Shown: piece by piece, positions 9,310 to 17,848 of the stretch | Position numbering within the stretch: the first letter of the stretch is position 1 | How the letters are laid out: each line of letters opens with the position of its first letter | DNA from: Chloroflexota bacterium | GTDB lineage: Bacteria > Chloroflexota > Dormibacteria > Dormibacterales > Dormibacteraceae | Length of the DNA stretch: 64,000 bases | NCBI GenBank assembly: GCA_005883575.1 | Contig: VBFH01000022.1 | Span: 62,001 to 126,000, forward strand | Direction: 5' to 3' | Notes under the pieces: generated by a model | What the model saw: the letters and a program-made list of their open reading frames with translations, nothing else | Database searches by the model: none | What the model was told of the DNA's origin: nothing | Made by a program: the position numbers and the translations under genes

Positions 9310-9408
9310 TTACGCATGCACGATGCGCTCGCTGCCTGCTCGTCGCTTTGGCCGGATCCGGGCCACCTGGATCGGCGAATCTCTCGCCGAGGGTCTTCGG
9401 CCGCGCCT

Positions 9409-10458
9409 CTAGAACTCTTCCGTGGCACCGGCGGGCGACCTTGCCGGCCCGGCGACGCGCAAAGGCGCCGCGCTGCCCGCAGCCTTTTCGCGGACCTTGC
9501 CCTCCATCTCGGCGGACAGGCTGGGGTTCTCCCGCAAGTAGTTGCGGACGTTCTCCCGGCCCTGGCCGAGCCGCTGGTCGCCGTACGACATCCAGGTGCC
9601 GCTCTTGTCCAGGATCCCGTACTCGATCGCGGCGTCGATCAGCGAGCCCTCGCGAGAGATGCCCTCGTTGAACAGGATGTCGAACTCCGCGGAACGGAAT
9701 GGCGGCGCGACCTTGTTCTTGACGACCTTCACCTTCACCCGCGCACCGACCGAATCGAGGCCATTCTTGATCACCTCGACCTTGCGGATGTCGAGCCGGA
9801 CGGAGGAGTAGAACTTCAAGGCGCGACCGCCCGGCTGCGTCTCGGGGTTGCCGAACATGATCCCGACCTTCTCCCTCAGCTGGTTCAGGAAGACCACCGC
9901 GCAGTTCGACTTGGAGATTGCCGCCGTGAGCTTCCGGAGAGCCTGTGACATCAGCCGCGCCTGCAAGCCGACGTGGGCGTCCCCCATCTCGCCTTCGATC
10001 TCAGCCTTCGGCACGAGCGCGGCGACCGAGTCGATCACGATCACGTCGACGGCGTTGGACCGCACGAGCACCTCCACGATCTCGAGCGCCTGCTCGCCCG
10101 TGTCGGGCTGGCTGATCAGCAGGTCGTCGATCTTCACGCCGATGCGTGACGCGTAGAGCGGATCCAGCGCGTGCTCGGCGTCGACGAAAGCGGCCACCCC
10201 CCCCGCCTTCTGTGCCTCGGCGATCACGTGCAGCGCGAGTGTGGTCTTGCCCGCTGACTCCGGACCGTAGATCTCGGTCACCCTGCCTCGCGGAATCCCA
10301 CCCACGCCGAGCGCGAGGTCAAGCGGGAGCGCACCGGTCGAGATCACCGTCACCTCACCCCGCTGCGCGACATGCTCGCCCAGCCGCATGATCGCGCCCT
10401 TGCCGTATGCCTTGGTGATCTGGGAAACCGCCGAGTCGAGTGCTTTGTCCTTTTCCAA
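9409..10458 (-). CDS. recA: Recombinase RecA
   Basis: RecA forms filaments on single-stranded DNA, drives strand exchange and triggers LexA self-cleavage. Sequence landmarks are [13 protein letters not shown] (Walker A), [13 protein letters not shown] (Walker B), the L1/L2 region [34 protein letters not shown] and [13 protein letters not shown]. It is 349 aa and ends in an acidic ATEEF-type tail, although the tail is Ala/Pro-rich. The start is TTG at 10458; an in-frame TAG sits two codons upstream, so no earlier start is possible. AGGAGG lies 14 nt before the TTG, unusually far. The promoter with LexA-type box is annotated separately. Confidence 0.98.
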   Translation of the reverse strand: MEKDKALDSAVSQITKAYGKGAIMRLGEHVAQRGEVTVISTGALPLDLALGVGGIPRGRVTEIYGPESAGKTTLALHVIAEAQKAGGVAAFVDAEHALDPLYASRIGVKIDDLLISQPDTGEQALEIVEVLVRSNAVDVIVIDSVAALVPKAEIEGEMGDAHVGLQARLMSQALRKLTAAISKSNCAVVFLNQLREKVGIMFGNPETQPGGRALKFYSSVRLDIRKVEVIKNGLDSVGARVKVKVVKNKVAPPFRSAEFDILFNEGISREGSLIDAAIEYGILDKSGTWMSYGDQRLGQGRENVRNYLRENPSLSAEMEGKVREKAAGSAAPLRVAGPARSPAGATEEF

Positions 10459-10531
10459 TTTTTGCTAGATGCCTCCTAGATCGTTTCGGCGAGTGTGGTA
10501 CGGCTGGGCTGAATGCGCAACGCAGGTTGTT

Positions 10532-10560
10532 AAGATATACGAACAGGCGTTCGCTGTCAA
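10532..10560 (-). promoter_or_regulatory. recA promoter with LexA-type SOS box in the spacer
   Basis: On the minus strand TTGACA (10560-10555), 17 nt, TATCTT (10537-10532) form a near-consensus sigma-70 promoter. The spacer contains CGAACGCCTGTTCG (10553-10540), a perfect match to the Gram-positive/actinobacterial LexA operator CGAAC-N4-GTTCG. A repressor there would block polymerase directly. The -35 hexamer includes the TGA stop of the preceding pgsA::cinA gene. lexA is not in this window. Confidence 0.88.
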
Positions 10561-11627
10561 GCCGGCCTGCTCGTCTCGCGGCTCAGCATGCGCACCTCGG
10601 CGATCAGCATCCGCAGGGCCTCGGCGGCAGCTTGGCGCCTGATCGAAGCGCGGTCGCCGTCGAACTTGAACTCGCGCGCGGCCACGTGACCGTCCGATGC
10701 GACCGCGATGTAGGTGAGGCCCACGGGCTTGTTCGTCCCCTCCGCGCCGGGGCCCGCGATCCCTGTCACCGCGACCCCGAGGCTCGTGCCGAGCCGAGAA
10801 CGGACGCCGTGCGCCATCGCCTCCCCCACCTCCCGGCTCACGGCCCCCACGCTGTCCAGCAAGCCGGCCGAGACGCCGAGCTGCTCGCGCTTGACCTCAT
10901 TCGAGTACGCGATCACGCCGCCGACGAAGTACCCCGAGCTTCCGGGCTGCTCCGTGATCAAGGAGCCGATCATGCCGCCCGTGATCGACTCGGCCACGGA
11001 GACAGTAAGCCCTGTCCCACCGAGGACTTCCGCGAGCTCGGCCGGCGAGCTCTCAGGCGCACCTCCGCTCGCCCCGGCCCGCATCCGCGAAGTGTCCACC
11101 GGTTCGATCAGGTGGCGGAAGCGCCAGAGGTAATCGAGGCCGCTCCACAGCGTGAAGACGACGGCCACCCCAACCGCGATGTCCGCCAGCGGAACAAGGA
11201 CTGGATATGGCCGCTGCAGAATGAGCAGCGTGACGGCGCTCATCTGGGTGACGGTTTTGGTCTTGCCCAGAGGGGCTGCCGCGATCACTCGGCCCTGATT
11301 CGCCGCCACCGAACGAAGGATCGTGATGATCAGCTCGCGGGAAAAAATGACGACCACCACCCAAGCCGCGACCAGGCCTTCCTGGACGAGGACGATGAGC
11401 ACCGCCAGGACGAAGAGCTTGTCGGCGAGTGGATCCAGGAACTTGCCGAGGTCGCTGACGGAGCCGCTTCGCCGCGCGAGCTGCCCGTCCAGCGTGTCGG
11501 TGAGAGAAAAGACGATGAACAACGCGGCGGCGAGCAGGTCGTGACCGGGAAATCGCAGCAGAAGAAGCGCCATCAACAGGGGAATGGCGACCAGCCGGCT
11601 GACGGTGAGCGCGTTGGGGACGTTCAT
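10557..11627 (-). CDS. pgsA: Fusion: CDP-alcohol phosphatidyltransferase (PgsA) plus CinA C-terminal amidase domain
   Basis: Residues 1 to about 175 form a polytopic CDP-alcohol phosphatidyltransferase with the signature DTLDGQLARRSGSVSDLGKF...DPLADK, matching D-x2-D-G-x2-A-R-x8-G-x3-D-x3-D; in this position PgsA makes phosphatidylglycerol phosphate from CDP-diacylglycerol and glycerol-3-phosphate. Residues about 195-356 form the CinA/PncC domain with VAESITGGMIGSLITEQPGSS, GVIAYSNEVK and AVTGIAGPGA, the nicotinamide-nucleotide amidase fold. No stop or start separates them, so they form a single 356-aa chain. Separate pgsA, cinA and recA genes in this order are common in Gram-positive bacteria; a fused version is unusual to me. 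Confidence 0.88.
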   Translation of the reverse strand: MNVPNALTVSRLVAIPLLMALLLLRFPGHDLLAAALFIVFSLTDTLDGQLARRSGSVSDLGKFLDPLADKLFVLAVLIVLVQEGLVAAWVVVVIFSRELIITILRSVAANQGRVIAAAPLGKTKTVTQMSAVTLLILQRPYPVLVPLADIAVGVAVVFTLWSGLDYLWRFRHLIEPVDTSRMRAGASGGAPESSPAELAEVLGGTGLTVSVAESITGGMIGSLITEQPGSSGYFVGGVIAYSNEVKREQLGVSAGLLDSVGAVSREVGEAMAHGVRSRLGTSLGVAVTGIAGPGAEGTNKPVGLTYIAVASDGHVAAREFKFDGDRASIRRQAAAEALRMLIAEVRMLSRETSRPA

Positions 11628-11653
11628 TCCCTTTCTACCCCAGAAGTGTGCGA

Positions 11654-13936
11654 CTACTCGATGCCGAGGCGCTCCAGCAGGTCATCGACATCGGGAAGCG
11701 TCATCAAGACCTCGCGGGACTTCGATCCCTGGTAGCCGCCGATGACGCGATGCTCGGCGAGCTGGTCGACGATACGTCCCGCGCGTGAGTAACCGACGTT
11801 GAACTTTCGTTGCACCAGCGACACAGAGGCCGCACCCTCCGCCGCCACCGCGCGCGCCGAGCGGGCGAACAGCGGGTCGAGCTTCCGCTCCTCGCGTCTC
11901 TCGCCATCCCACTCCGAGCTCGCGCCTTCTTCGAGAATCTCTTCCATGTAGCGGGGCGCGCCCTGCGACTTCCAGAAGTTGACGACGCCTTCGACTTCTG
12001 GATCGCTGACGAACGCGCCCTGGATGCGGGTTGGCTTGCCGGCGTCGACAGGCTGGTAGAGCATGTCGCCGCGGCCGAGCAGCTTCTCGGCCCCCCCGGA
12101 GTCCAGGATGACGCGGCTGTCCACCTGTGAACCGACCGCAAACGCGATGCGCGATGGGATGTTTGCCTTGATCAGGCCGGTGATGATGTCGGTCGAAGGT
12201 CGCTGCGTGGCGATGATCAGGTGGATGCCGACGGCGCGCGCGAGTTGGGCGATGCGGCAGATCAGCTCTTCGATCTCGCCCGCCGCGACCATCATCAGGT
12301 CGGCAAGCTCGTCGATCACGATCACGACGTACGGCAGTGTTCGGGCGAGCTTTTGCGTCGCCTTGTCGTTGTAGCTGGCGATGTTGCGCACGCCTTCGCT
12401 CGAGAACAGCTTGTAGCGGCGATCCATCTCGGCGACGGCCCAGCGCAACGCCGCGGCGGCCTGGTGCGACTCGACGAGCACTGGCAGAGCCAGGTGCGGC
12501 AGGCCGTTGTAGCCGGTCAGTTCGACTCGCTTGGGATCGATCAGCAGCATCCGCAGGTGATCGGGGGTGACCTGAAACAGCAGGCTCGTGATGAGCGCAT
12601 TGATGCACACGCTCTTGCCCTGGCCGGTGGCGCCGGCGATGAGCAGGTGAGGCATCCGCGTAAGGTCGGCGACGATCGATTGCCCTGACACATCGTTGCC
12701 GAGCCCGAGCGCGAGCACGTTGCTGCCTTCGCGGAACGCCGCCGTCTCGATGACCTCCCGAATCGTGACCAGGCTCGCCGACTTGTTCGGCACCTCGATA
12801 CCGACCGCCGACTTGCCGGGGATCGGGGCCTCGATGCGCAGCGGCGCGGCGGCCAGGGCGAGGGAAAGGTCGTTTTGCAGGGCGGTGATGCGCTTCACCT
12901 GCACACCCGGGCCTGGCTGGATCTCGAACTGGGTGACGGCTGGGCCCGGGTTGACGCCCACGACCTTGCATTCGACACCGAAGGTGGTCAGGGTGCTCTC
13001 GATGATCTTGACGTTCCGCTTGATCTCGTCGGCCATGCGTTCGCGGCGAGCTGTGACGGTATCCAGGAGCGCGATCGAAGGCAGCTTCCACTCGATCTCG
13101 GGGAGGTTGTCCTCTGGCTCGGCCACGACGCGGAGCACGGCGGCCGGCGCCCGCGAAGGTTGCTGTTCATCCTCGACGGCGGGGGCCTCGACCTGCGGCT
13201 TCTTCACATCGACCTCTGCCTGCTCGTCGATTTCCCACAGGCCGGGCTGATCTTTCGTGGCGGGCGCGGTGGCGAGTATTGTCGCCGAGCGCGTCAACAG
13301 GTCGGACGTTGCCGGAGCCGGCTTTCCCGGCCGCGCCTTCTCCGCCGAGGGCGCAGCCACCAGATCGCGCAACCGCGCCCGCTCTGCATTCGCGGCGCGC
13401 ACGGCTCCGACCGCTGTCACGAGCAACGCGCCCGGGCTGAAATGGACCGTGACTATGAGGCCGATCACGAGACCCGCGACGAGCAGCGCCCACGCGCCGA
13501 AGATCGTGAAGGGACCTTTGAGCGCGTCATCGATCGCGGCGCCGACAGCCCCGCCGGCCTGCGCAGTCAGCCCAAAGAGCGCGATCAGGGACAAGACCGC
13601 GACGACTCCCGCGACGATGTCGATGGTGCGAGGACGGGGCGCCTTGGGCCACAACAGATATGCGCCGAGCGCAAGGGCCGCGGCGACGGGGACGAACCAT
13701 GCGACGCCGAACGCCGACAGCATCCCTGCTCGAATTGCGCCCAGGATCGAGCCCGCGTTGCTGAGGATGCCGAGAACCCCGAGGAGCGCGGCCAGCAAGA
13801 GGAGAACGCCGAGTATCTCCCGGATCTGGAGCGAGCTGAGGCGCGGCCGGACCGCGCGCTTGCTTCGTTTGGAACGCGAGGACGAAGCGCGGCGAGCGCC
13901 GGATCGAGTCGAGCTTCGGGATGTGGTGCGACGCAT
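11654..13936 (-). CDS. ftsK: DNA translocase FtsK/SpoIIIE
   Basis: FtsK anchors at the septum and pumps chromosomal DNA during division. The protein has an Arg/Ser-rich start, about four N-terminal transmembrane segments (residues 40-165), a linker, the motor with GATGQGKSVCINALITSLL (Walker A) and VIVIDELADLMMVA (Walker B), then the C-terminal winged-helix gamma domain (SVSLVQRKFNVGYSRAGRIVD) that reads orienting sequences. It is 760 aa, compact for the family. The ATG at 13936 is divergent from the plus-strand zinc-ribbon gene. A TAGAAT -10-like hexamer is visible upstream without a good -35. Confidence 0.96.
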   Translation of the reverse strand: MRRTTSRSSTRSGARRASSSRSKRSKRAVRPRLSSLQIREILGVLLLLAALLGVLGILSNAGSILGAIRAGMLSAFGVAWFVPVAAALALGAYLLWPKAPRPRTIDIVAGVVAVLSLIALFGLTAQAGGAVGAAIDDALKGPFTIFGAWALLVAGLVIGLIVTVHFSPGALLVTAVGAVRAANAERARLRDLVAAPSAEKARPGKPAPATSDLLTRSATILATAPATKDQPGLWEIDEQAEVDVKKPQVEAPAVEDEQQPSRAPAAVLRVVAEPEDNLPEIEWKLPSIALLDTVTARRERMADEIKRNVKIIESTLTTFGVECKVVGVNPGPAVTQFEIQPGPGVQVKRITALQNDLSLALAAAPLRIEAPIPGKSAVGIEVPNKSASLVTIREVIETAAFREGSNVLALGLGNDVSGQSIVADLTRMPHLLIAGATGQGKSVCINALITSLLFQVTPDHLRMLLIDPKRVELTGYNGLPHLALPVLVESHQAAAALRWAVAEMDRRYKLFSSEGVRNIASYNDKATQKLARTLPYVVIVIDELADLMMVAAGEIEELICRIAQLARAVGIHLIIATQRPSTDIITGLIKANIPSRIAFAVGSQVDSRVILDSGGAEKLLGRGDMLYQPVDAGKPTRIQGAFVSDPEVEGVVNFWKSQGAPRYMEEILEEGASSEWDGERREERKLDPLFARSARAVAAEGAASVSLVQRKFNVGYSRAGRIVDQLAEHRVIGGYQGSKSREVLMTLPDVDDLLERLGIE

Positions 13937-13993
13937 GCTGCGGGCCCTTGAGCCGATTGGATTCTAGCAACCGCGGACGCCATACTCTCCGGC

Positions 13994-14290
13994 GTGGCGG
14001 TCGATCCCTTCGCCGAAGCCGAGATTCGTTACAAATACCTGGTCGAGGAGCGGCGCACCGGAAATTTGCAGCCGCGGGCGTTCAGGGTTGCCGTGCGCGA
14101 CCTTGCGGTGCTGGACAACGAGGGCCGGCGCTGGACGCTTGGACCCGAAGACGGAATCTGGTATCGCCGCGAAAACGAGCGGTGGCTGCAGGCAGATCCG
14201 CCACGCCGCCTTGTATGTCCGTCATGCGGACATCACAACCTTGGTCGGCACAGCTTTTGCGTGGAATGCGGGCAGCGACTGAATCGCTAG
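13994..14290 (+). CDS. Small zinc-ribbon protein of unknown function
   Basis: This 98-aa protein is one of three plus-strand genes. It has a charged N-terminal region (FAEAEIRYKYLVEERRTG), a segment with WTLGPEDGIWYRRENERW that resembles short GW-rich modules, and a C-terminal zinc ribbon CPSCGHHN...FCVECGQ. No signal peptide or membrane segment is seen. It starts at GTG 13994; a TACTCT hexamer ends six nt before it, compatible with leaderless transcription. It faces another zinc-ribbon gene across a short gap. The ORF is supported by the paired cysteines and by codon usage; function is unknown. Confidence 0.75.
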   Translation: MAVDPFAEAEIRYKYLVEERRTGNLQPRAFRVAVRDLAVLDNEGRRWTLGPEDGIWYRRENERWLQADPPRRLVCPSCGHHNLGRHSFCVECGQRLNR

Positions 14291-14357
14291 TGCGTACTCA
14301 AGCCCCTCTCCCCACAGCCCCACTCCCTAGGGGCAGGGTAGTAGTTGACGGCTTGCG
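14291..14357. other. Convergent intergenic gap with G/C-rich inverted repeats
   Basis: The gap between two convergent zinc-ribbon genes contains a C-rich stretch resembling the one at 32506-32550 (both begin AAGCCCCTC and carry CCC/GGG palindromes). At 14346-14360 it contains TGACG-GCTTG-CGTCA, a 5-bp stem that overlaps the stop of the minus-strand gene. It may act as a weak bidirectional terminator. Confidence 0.4.
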
Positions 14358-14660
14358 TCAGTGACGCACCTGCGCCTGCGCGATTCCGTAAGCCAGGCCT
14401 AGCGCCACCGGCAGCAGCGCCGCAAGGAACCACAAGCGCCACCACAGCGGCCGATTCTCGCCCTGCACCATCTCATGCCCGCAGAATCCGCAGTAGCGGT
14501 CGAACGGACCGGCGATGCCGCGGCAGCGAGCGCACTGATGCAGCTGCAGCCCGCAGTGCGCGCAGCGGGCGTCCTCGCTCGAATGGTTGAGAACCATGGC
14601 GGGTTGGTCGCAGCGCGGGCACAGGCTCGGCGCAACGAGCGCCAGCGGGGGGAGCTTCAT
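14358..14660 (-). CDS. Zinc-ribbon protein with C-terminal membrane anchor
   Basis: The 100-residue product has two CxxC pairs in the N-terminal half (CPRCDQPAMV, CAHCGLQL) and two more (CARCRGIAG, CGFCGHEM), so probably two zinc ribbons. A single hydrophobic segment follows near the C-terminus (LWFLAALLPVALGLAYGIA), so it should be tail-anchored with the ribbons in the cytoplasm. Its ATG overlaps the rnj stop (ATGA), so it is translated from the RNase J transcript. No named family is recognised. The coupling to rnj hints at an RNA-related accessory role, which is inference. Confidence 0.7.
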   Translation of the reverse strand: MKLPPLALVAPSLCPRCDQPAMVLNHSSEDARCAHCGLQLHQCARCRGIAGPFDRYCGFCGHEMVQGENRPLWWRLWFLAALLPVALGLAYGIAQAQVRH

Positions 14661-16315
14661 ATCTCGGTCACGACAGGGATCACCATAGGCCGGCGGCGCG
14701 TCTGCCTGTAGACCGTCTTAGACACCGCGTCGTGGATCGCCTCCTGGACCAGGCCAAGCTCGGGATGTGAATCAGCGAGCTGGCGGATGCTCTCCAGGGC
14801 GGCCTCCCGCGCGTCTGCCATGAGCCGGGTCGAGAGCTCTGGTTCAATGACACCGCGGGAGACCAGGTCCGGACCGGCCCGTACGCTGCCGGTGTCGCGA
14901 TCCAGCGTCAACGTGACGACCAGGATGCCATCCTCTGCGAGGTGGCGGCGGTCACGCAGGACCACCTGCTCCACGTCACCCACGCCCAGGCCGTCGACAT
15001 AGACCAGCCCGGTCCCGATCTTCTCACCCCGAGACATCGAAGCCTGGTCGAGCTCCACCGTCTCGCCATCCTCGACGACCGCGATCCGGTCCGAGTCGAG
15101 CCCGACATCGCGCGCAAGCTCCGAATGCAAGAGGAGCTGTCGATACTCGCCGTGCACCGGGATGAAGAACTTGGGGCGCACCGCTTCGAGCATCTCTCGC
15201 AGCTCATCGCGCTGCGCGTGTCCCGTCACGTGCACGTTGCCGACCTCCGAGTAGAACACGCGAGCTCCATGGCGGTAGAGGTTGTTCACCGTCTGATGGA
15301 CCATGCGCTCGTTGCCCGGAATCGGACGCGCCGAGATCACCACCCAGTCGTCCTTGCGGACGTTGAGGAACGGGTGCCGTTGAGCGGCAAATCGCGTCAA
15401 CGCCGACATGGGTTCGCCCTGGCTGCCGGCGGTCAGCAAGAGGAGCTTGGAGGGAGGGATCTTCTCCACATCGGCGAGCGGCACGACCACGCCATCCGGC
15501 ACCGTCAGGAAACCGAGCTCGCGCGCCGTCTTGAAGTTCTGCTGCAGGCTGCGCCCGACGATGGCGACGCGGCGCCCGAACTGAGCCGCCACGCGGACCA
15601 GATGCTGCATGCGCTGGATGTTGGACGCGAAGTTCGCGACCACGATTCGGGCGGGGGCGTCGCTGAAGATCCGCTCGAACGCGCCGTGTAGATCGCGCTC
15701 CGATCCCGAGCGGCCGTCACGTTCGGCATTCGTCGAGTCACTGAGGAGCAGCAGCACGCCCGCATCCCCAAGCCGGCGGAACCGATCCATGTCGGTTGGG
15801 TTGCCGTCCGGCGGCGCCGGGTCGAGCTTGAAGTCGCTCGTGTAGACGACGCGACCGACGGGTGTGTCGATGGCCAAAGCCACCGCGTCCGGGATCGAAT
15901 GGCACACCGCGATCGTCTCCACGCGGAAGGGACCGAGCTGCACCGAATCCCCGACCCTCACCTCGCGCAGGTCAGATTCGCGAAGAATGCGGTGCTCCCG
16001 GAGCTTTGGCTTGAGGAGGCCGAGAGTCAGCCGGGTGCCGTAGACGGGCACGTTGATCTTCTTCAGCGCGAAGGGCAGGCCGCCGATGTGATCCTCGTGG
16101 CCATGGGTGAGAAAGATGCCGACCACCTCGCGGTCGCGCTGCAGCAAGTACGAGATGTCGGGAAGGACGAGGTCGATGCCAGGCATGTCCTCCTGCGGGA
16201 ACATCAGGCCAGCGTCGACGACGACGATTTTGTTCTCCCACTCGAGGGCCCACATGTTGATGCCCACTTCGCCGAGGCCGCCCAGCGGCAGGTACCTGAG
16301 GCGACCTGAAGTCAC
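14657..16315 (-). CDS. rnj: Ribonuclease J
   Basis: RNase J is a metallo-beta-lactamase/beta-CASP nuclease with 5'-to-3' exonuclease and endonuclease activity in mRNA turnover and rRNA maturation. Motifs: THGHEDHIGG (metal ligands), VCHSIPDAV, YTSDFKLD, LLLLSDSTNAERDG, and beta-CASP elements FASNIQRMQ, SQGEPMSAL, GHAQRDELREML and FIPVHGEYRQL. It is 552 aa, full length. It starts with GTG overlapping the upstream uracil-DNA glycosylase stop (GTGA). Together with RNase Y and PNPase it completes a Gram-positive-style decay set. Confidence 0.96.
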   Translation of the reverse strand: MTSGRLRYLPLGGLGEVGINMWALEWENKIVVVDAGLMFPQEDMPGIDLVLPDISYLLQRDREVVGIFLTHGHEDHIGGLPFALKKINVPVYGTRLTLGLLKPKLREHRILRESDLREVRVGDSVQLGPFRVETIAVCHSIPDAVALAIDTPVGRVVYTSDFKLDPAPPDGNPTDMDRFRRLGDAGVLLLLSDSTNAERDGRSGSERDLHGAFERIFSDAPARIVVANFASNIQRMQHLVRVAAQFGRRVAIVGRSLQQNFKTARELGFLTVPDGVVVPLADVEKIPPSKLLLLTAGSQGEPMSALTRFAAQRHPFLNVRKDDWVVISARPIPGNERMVHQTVNNLYRHGARVFYSEVGNVHVTGHAQRDELREMLEAVRPKFFIPVHGEYRQLLLHSELARDVGLDSDRIAVVEDGETVELDQASMSRGEKIGTGLVYVDGLGVGDVEQVVLRDRRHLAEDGILVVTLTLDRDTGSVRAGPDLVSRGVIEPELSTRLMADAREAALESIRQLADSHPELGLVQEAIHDAVSKTVYRQTRRRPMVIPVVTEI

Positions 16316-16956
16316 AAAAGACGTAGCTGCTCGGACTCCGGCTTCGGAACCGTGATCGGAACCGGTGGAGGGGGCGGCGCCAGAAGTTGGTCGAGGTAAC
16401 GCTTGAGCGCGTCGAAGTCATGCTCCAGGTCGGCCACGAGCGAACCGTTGTGCAGCGCCGCGGCCGGGTGGTAGAGCGGCACGTACGCGATCTCTCCGCG
16501 CTTGATCAGGCTGCCGTGGATCCGCGAGATCGAGCCCTGGCCTGGCATCAGGCGCTCGAGAGCGTGGCGGCCGAGGATAAGCACGACCTTGGGCTTGACG
16601 AGCGAGAGCTGCTGCTTCAGGTAGGGCGAGCATGCCTCGACCTCGTTTGCCATCGGGTCGCGGTTCATCGGCGGCCGGCACTTGAGCACGTTGGTGATGT
16701 AGACGTCGGCGCGGCTCAGGGAGATCCGCGCGAGCAGAGTGTCGAGCAGCTTCCCGGCGGCGCCTACGAAAGGTTCACCCTGGCGGTCTTCGTTGAAACC
16801 CGGCGCCTCGCCCACGATCATCACGTCCGCCGGACACGGCCCGACGCCAGGCACCGCCTGCGTGCGAGTCGCATGCAGCCCGCAGTTCTTGCATGACCTG
16901 ATGGTTTCGTGGAGCTGGACGAGCTCGGAAGCAGCGCTAAGCGACTTTGACTCCAG
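16312..16956 (-). CDS. Family 4 uracil-DNA glycosylase (4Fe-4S); start not ATG/GTG/TTG
   Basis: Family 4 UDGs excise uracil from DNA and carry a 4Fe-4S cluster. Visible are VGEAPGFNEDRQGEPFVGAAG (GEAPG active-site loop), TNVLKCRP and LYHPAAAL (the His motif). The track start at 16854 omits the first cluster cysteines, but the frame continues upstream as SCKNCGLHATRTQAVPGVG, the expected CxxC. From that point up to a TGA about 33 codons upstream there is no ATG, GTG or TTG. CTG at 16956 is the most plausible initiator (214 aa), overlapping dapA by 20 nt, but no Shine-Dalgarno is visible, so the exact start is open. Confidence 0.88.
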   Translation of the reverse strand: MESKSLSAASELVQLHETIRSCKNCGLHATRTQAVPGVGPCPADVMIVGEAPGFNEDRQGEPFVGAAGKLLDTLLARISLSRADVYITNVLKCRPPMNRDPMANEVEACSPYLKQQLSLVKPKVVLILGRHALERLMPGQGSISRIHGSLIKRGEIAYVPLYHPAAALHNGSLVADLEHDFDALKRYLDQLLAPPPPPVPITVPKPESEQLRLL

Positions 16957-17848
16957 GTTTGGCGAAGGTGATGAACTCGCGCGCGTCGCGAATCGTTTTC
17001 AGAACCGACTTGAGCTGGTCGTCGGTCAGCGGCACCAGCGGTAGGCGGAACGGCCCGGCGTTGAAGCCCATCGCGTTCAAGACGGACTTGATCGGCACCG
17101 GGTTCGCGGCCGTGGTCATCAGCACTTTGATCACCGGCAGCAAACCATGGTGAATGTTCCGCGCGGTGTCGTTGTCGCCCTTGCGATGCGCCTCGATGAG
17201 CCTTGCCATCGAGCGTCCCGCGATGTGCGAAACCACGCAGATCACGCCGTGGCCACCAACGGCCAGGATCGGTAGAGTCCAGCTGTCGTCCCCGCTCCAG
17301 ACCTTGAAACGGTCGGGTTTTCCGGCGCAGACGAGGCCGATCTGGTCGAGGTCGCCGCTGGCTTCCTTGACCCCGATGATCCCCGGTAGCTCGGCGCAGC
17401 GCAGCGTGGTGGCCGCCGTCATGTTGATCGCGGTCCGGCCCTGGATGTTGTACATGATCGTCGGCCCGACCTCGGAGATCGCCTTGAAGTGCTGGTACAT
17501 GCCTTCCTGCGGCGGCTTGTTGTAGTAGGGCACGACGGCGAGCAGTGCGTCCGCGCCCGCCTTCATAGCCAGCTCCGAGAGCTCCACCGAGTGGTGCGTA
17601 TCGTTGCTCCCGGTTCCGACGACGACGTTCTTGCCGGGGATCGCGTCCCTGACCGCTCGCAGGAGCTCGATCTTCTCGGCGTCGCTCAGGCTCGGTGACT
17701 CGCCCGTGGTGCCCGACACGACGACGCCGTCGGATCCGTCGGCGACGAGCATGACGGCCAGGCTGGCCGCGGCCTCGTAATCGACCGAGCCACTGGCTTT
17801 GAACGGCGTGACCATCGCGGTCAGCAGGGTTCCGATTTCCTTTGTCAT
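16937..17848 (-). CDS. dapA: 4-hydroxy-tetrahydrodipicolinate synthase DapA
   Basis: DapA condenses pyruvate with aspartate semialdehyde, the first committed step to diaminopimelate and lysine. Landmarks are TAMVTPF near the N-terminus, VVSGTTGESPSLSDAEK, VVPYYNKPPQEGMYQHF with the catalytic Tyr, IMYNIQGRTAINM, and GVKEASGDL with the Schiff-base Lys. The track start at 17947 adds an Arg-rich leader; the ATG at 17848 (MTKEIGTLLTAMVTPF), with AGGAG upstream and an ATGA overlap with asd, gives 303 aa. dapB-asd-dapA lie in series, so three consecutive diaminopimelate enzymes are co-expressed. Confidence 0.96.
   Translation of the reverse strand: MTKEIGTLLTAMVTPFKASGSVDYEAAASLAVMLVADGSDGVVVSGTTGESPSLSDAEKIELLRAVRDAIPGKNVVVGTGSNDTHHSVELSELAMKAGADALLAVVPYYNKPPQEGMYQHFKAISEVGPTIMYNIQGRTAINMTAATTLRCAELPGIIGVKEASGDLDQIGLVCAGKPDRFKVWSGDDSWTLPILAVGGHGVICVVSHIAGRSMARLIEAHRKGDNDTARNIHHGLLPVIKVLMTTAANPVPIKSVLNAMGFNAGPFRLPLVPLTDDQLKSVLKTIRDAREFITFAKPGVKVA

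Noticed and set aside
13937-13993. ftsK promoter with TAGAAT -10
   Set aside because: The hexamer is good, but no -35 lies at 16-18 nt, so it is noted in the gene entry rather than called.
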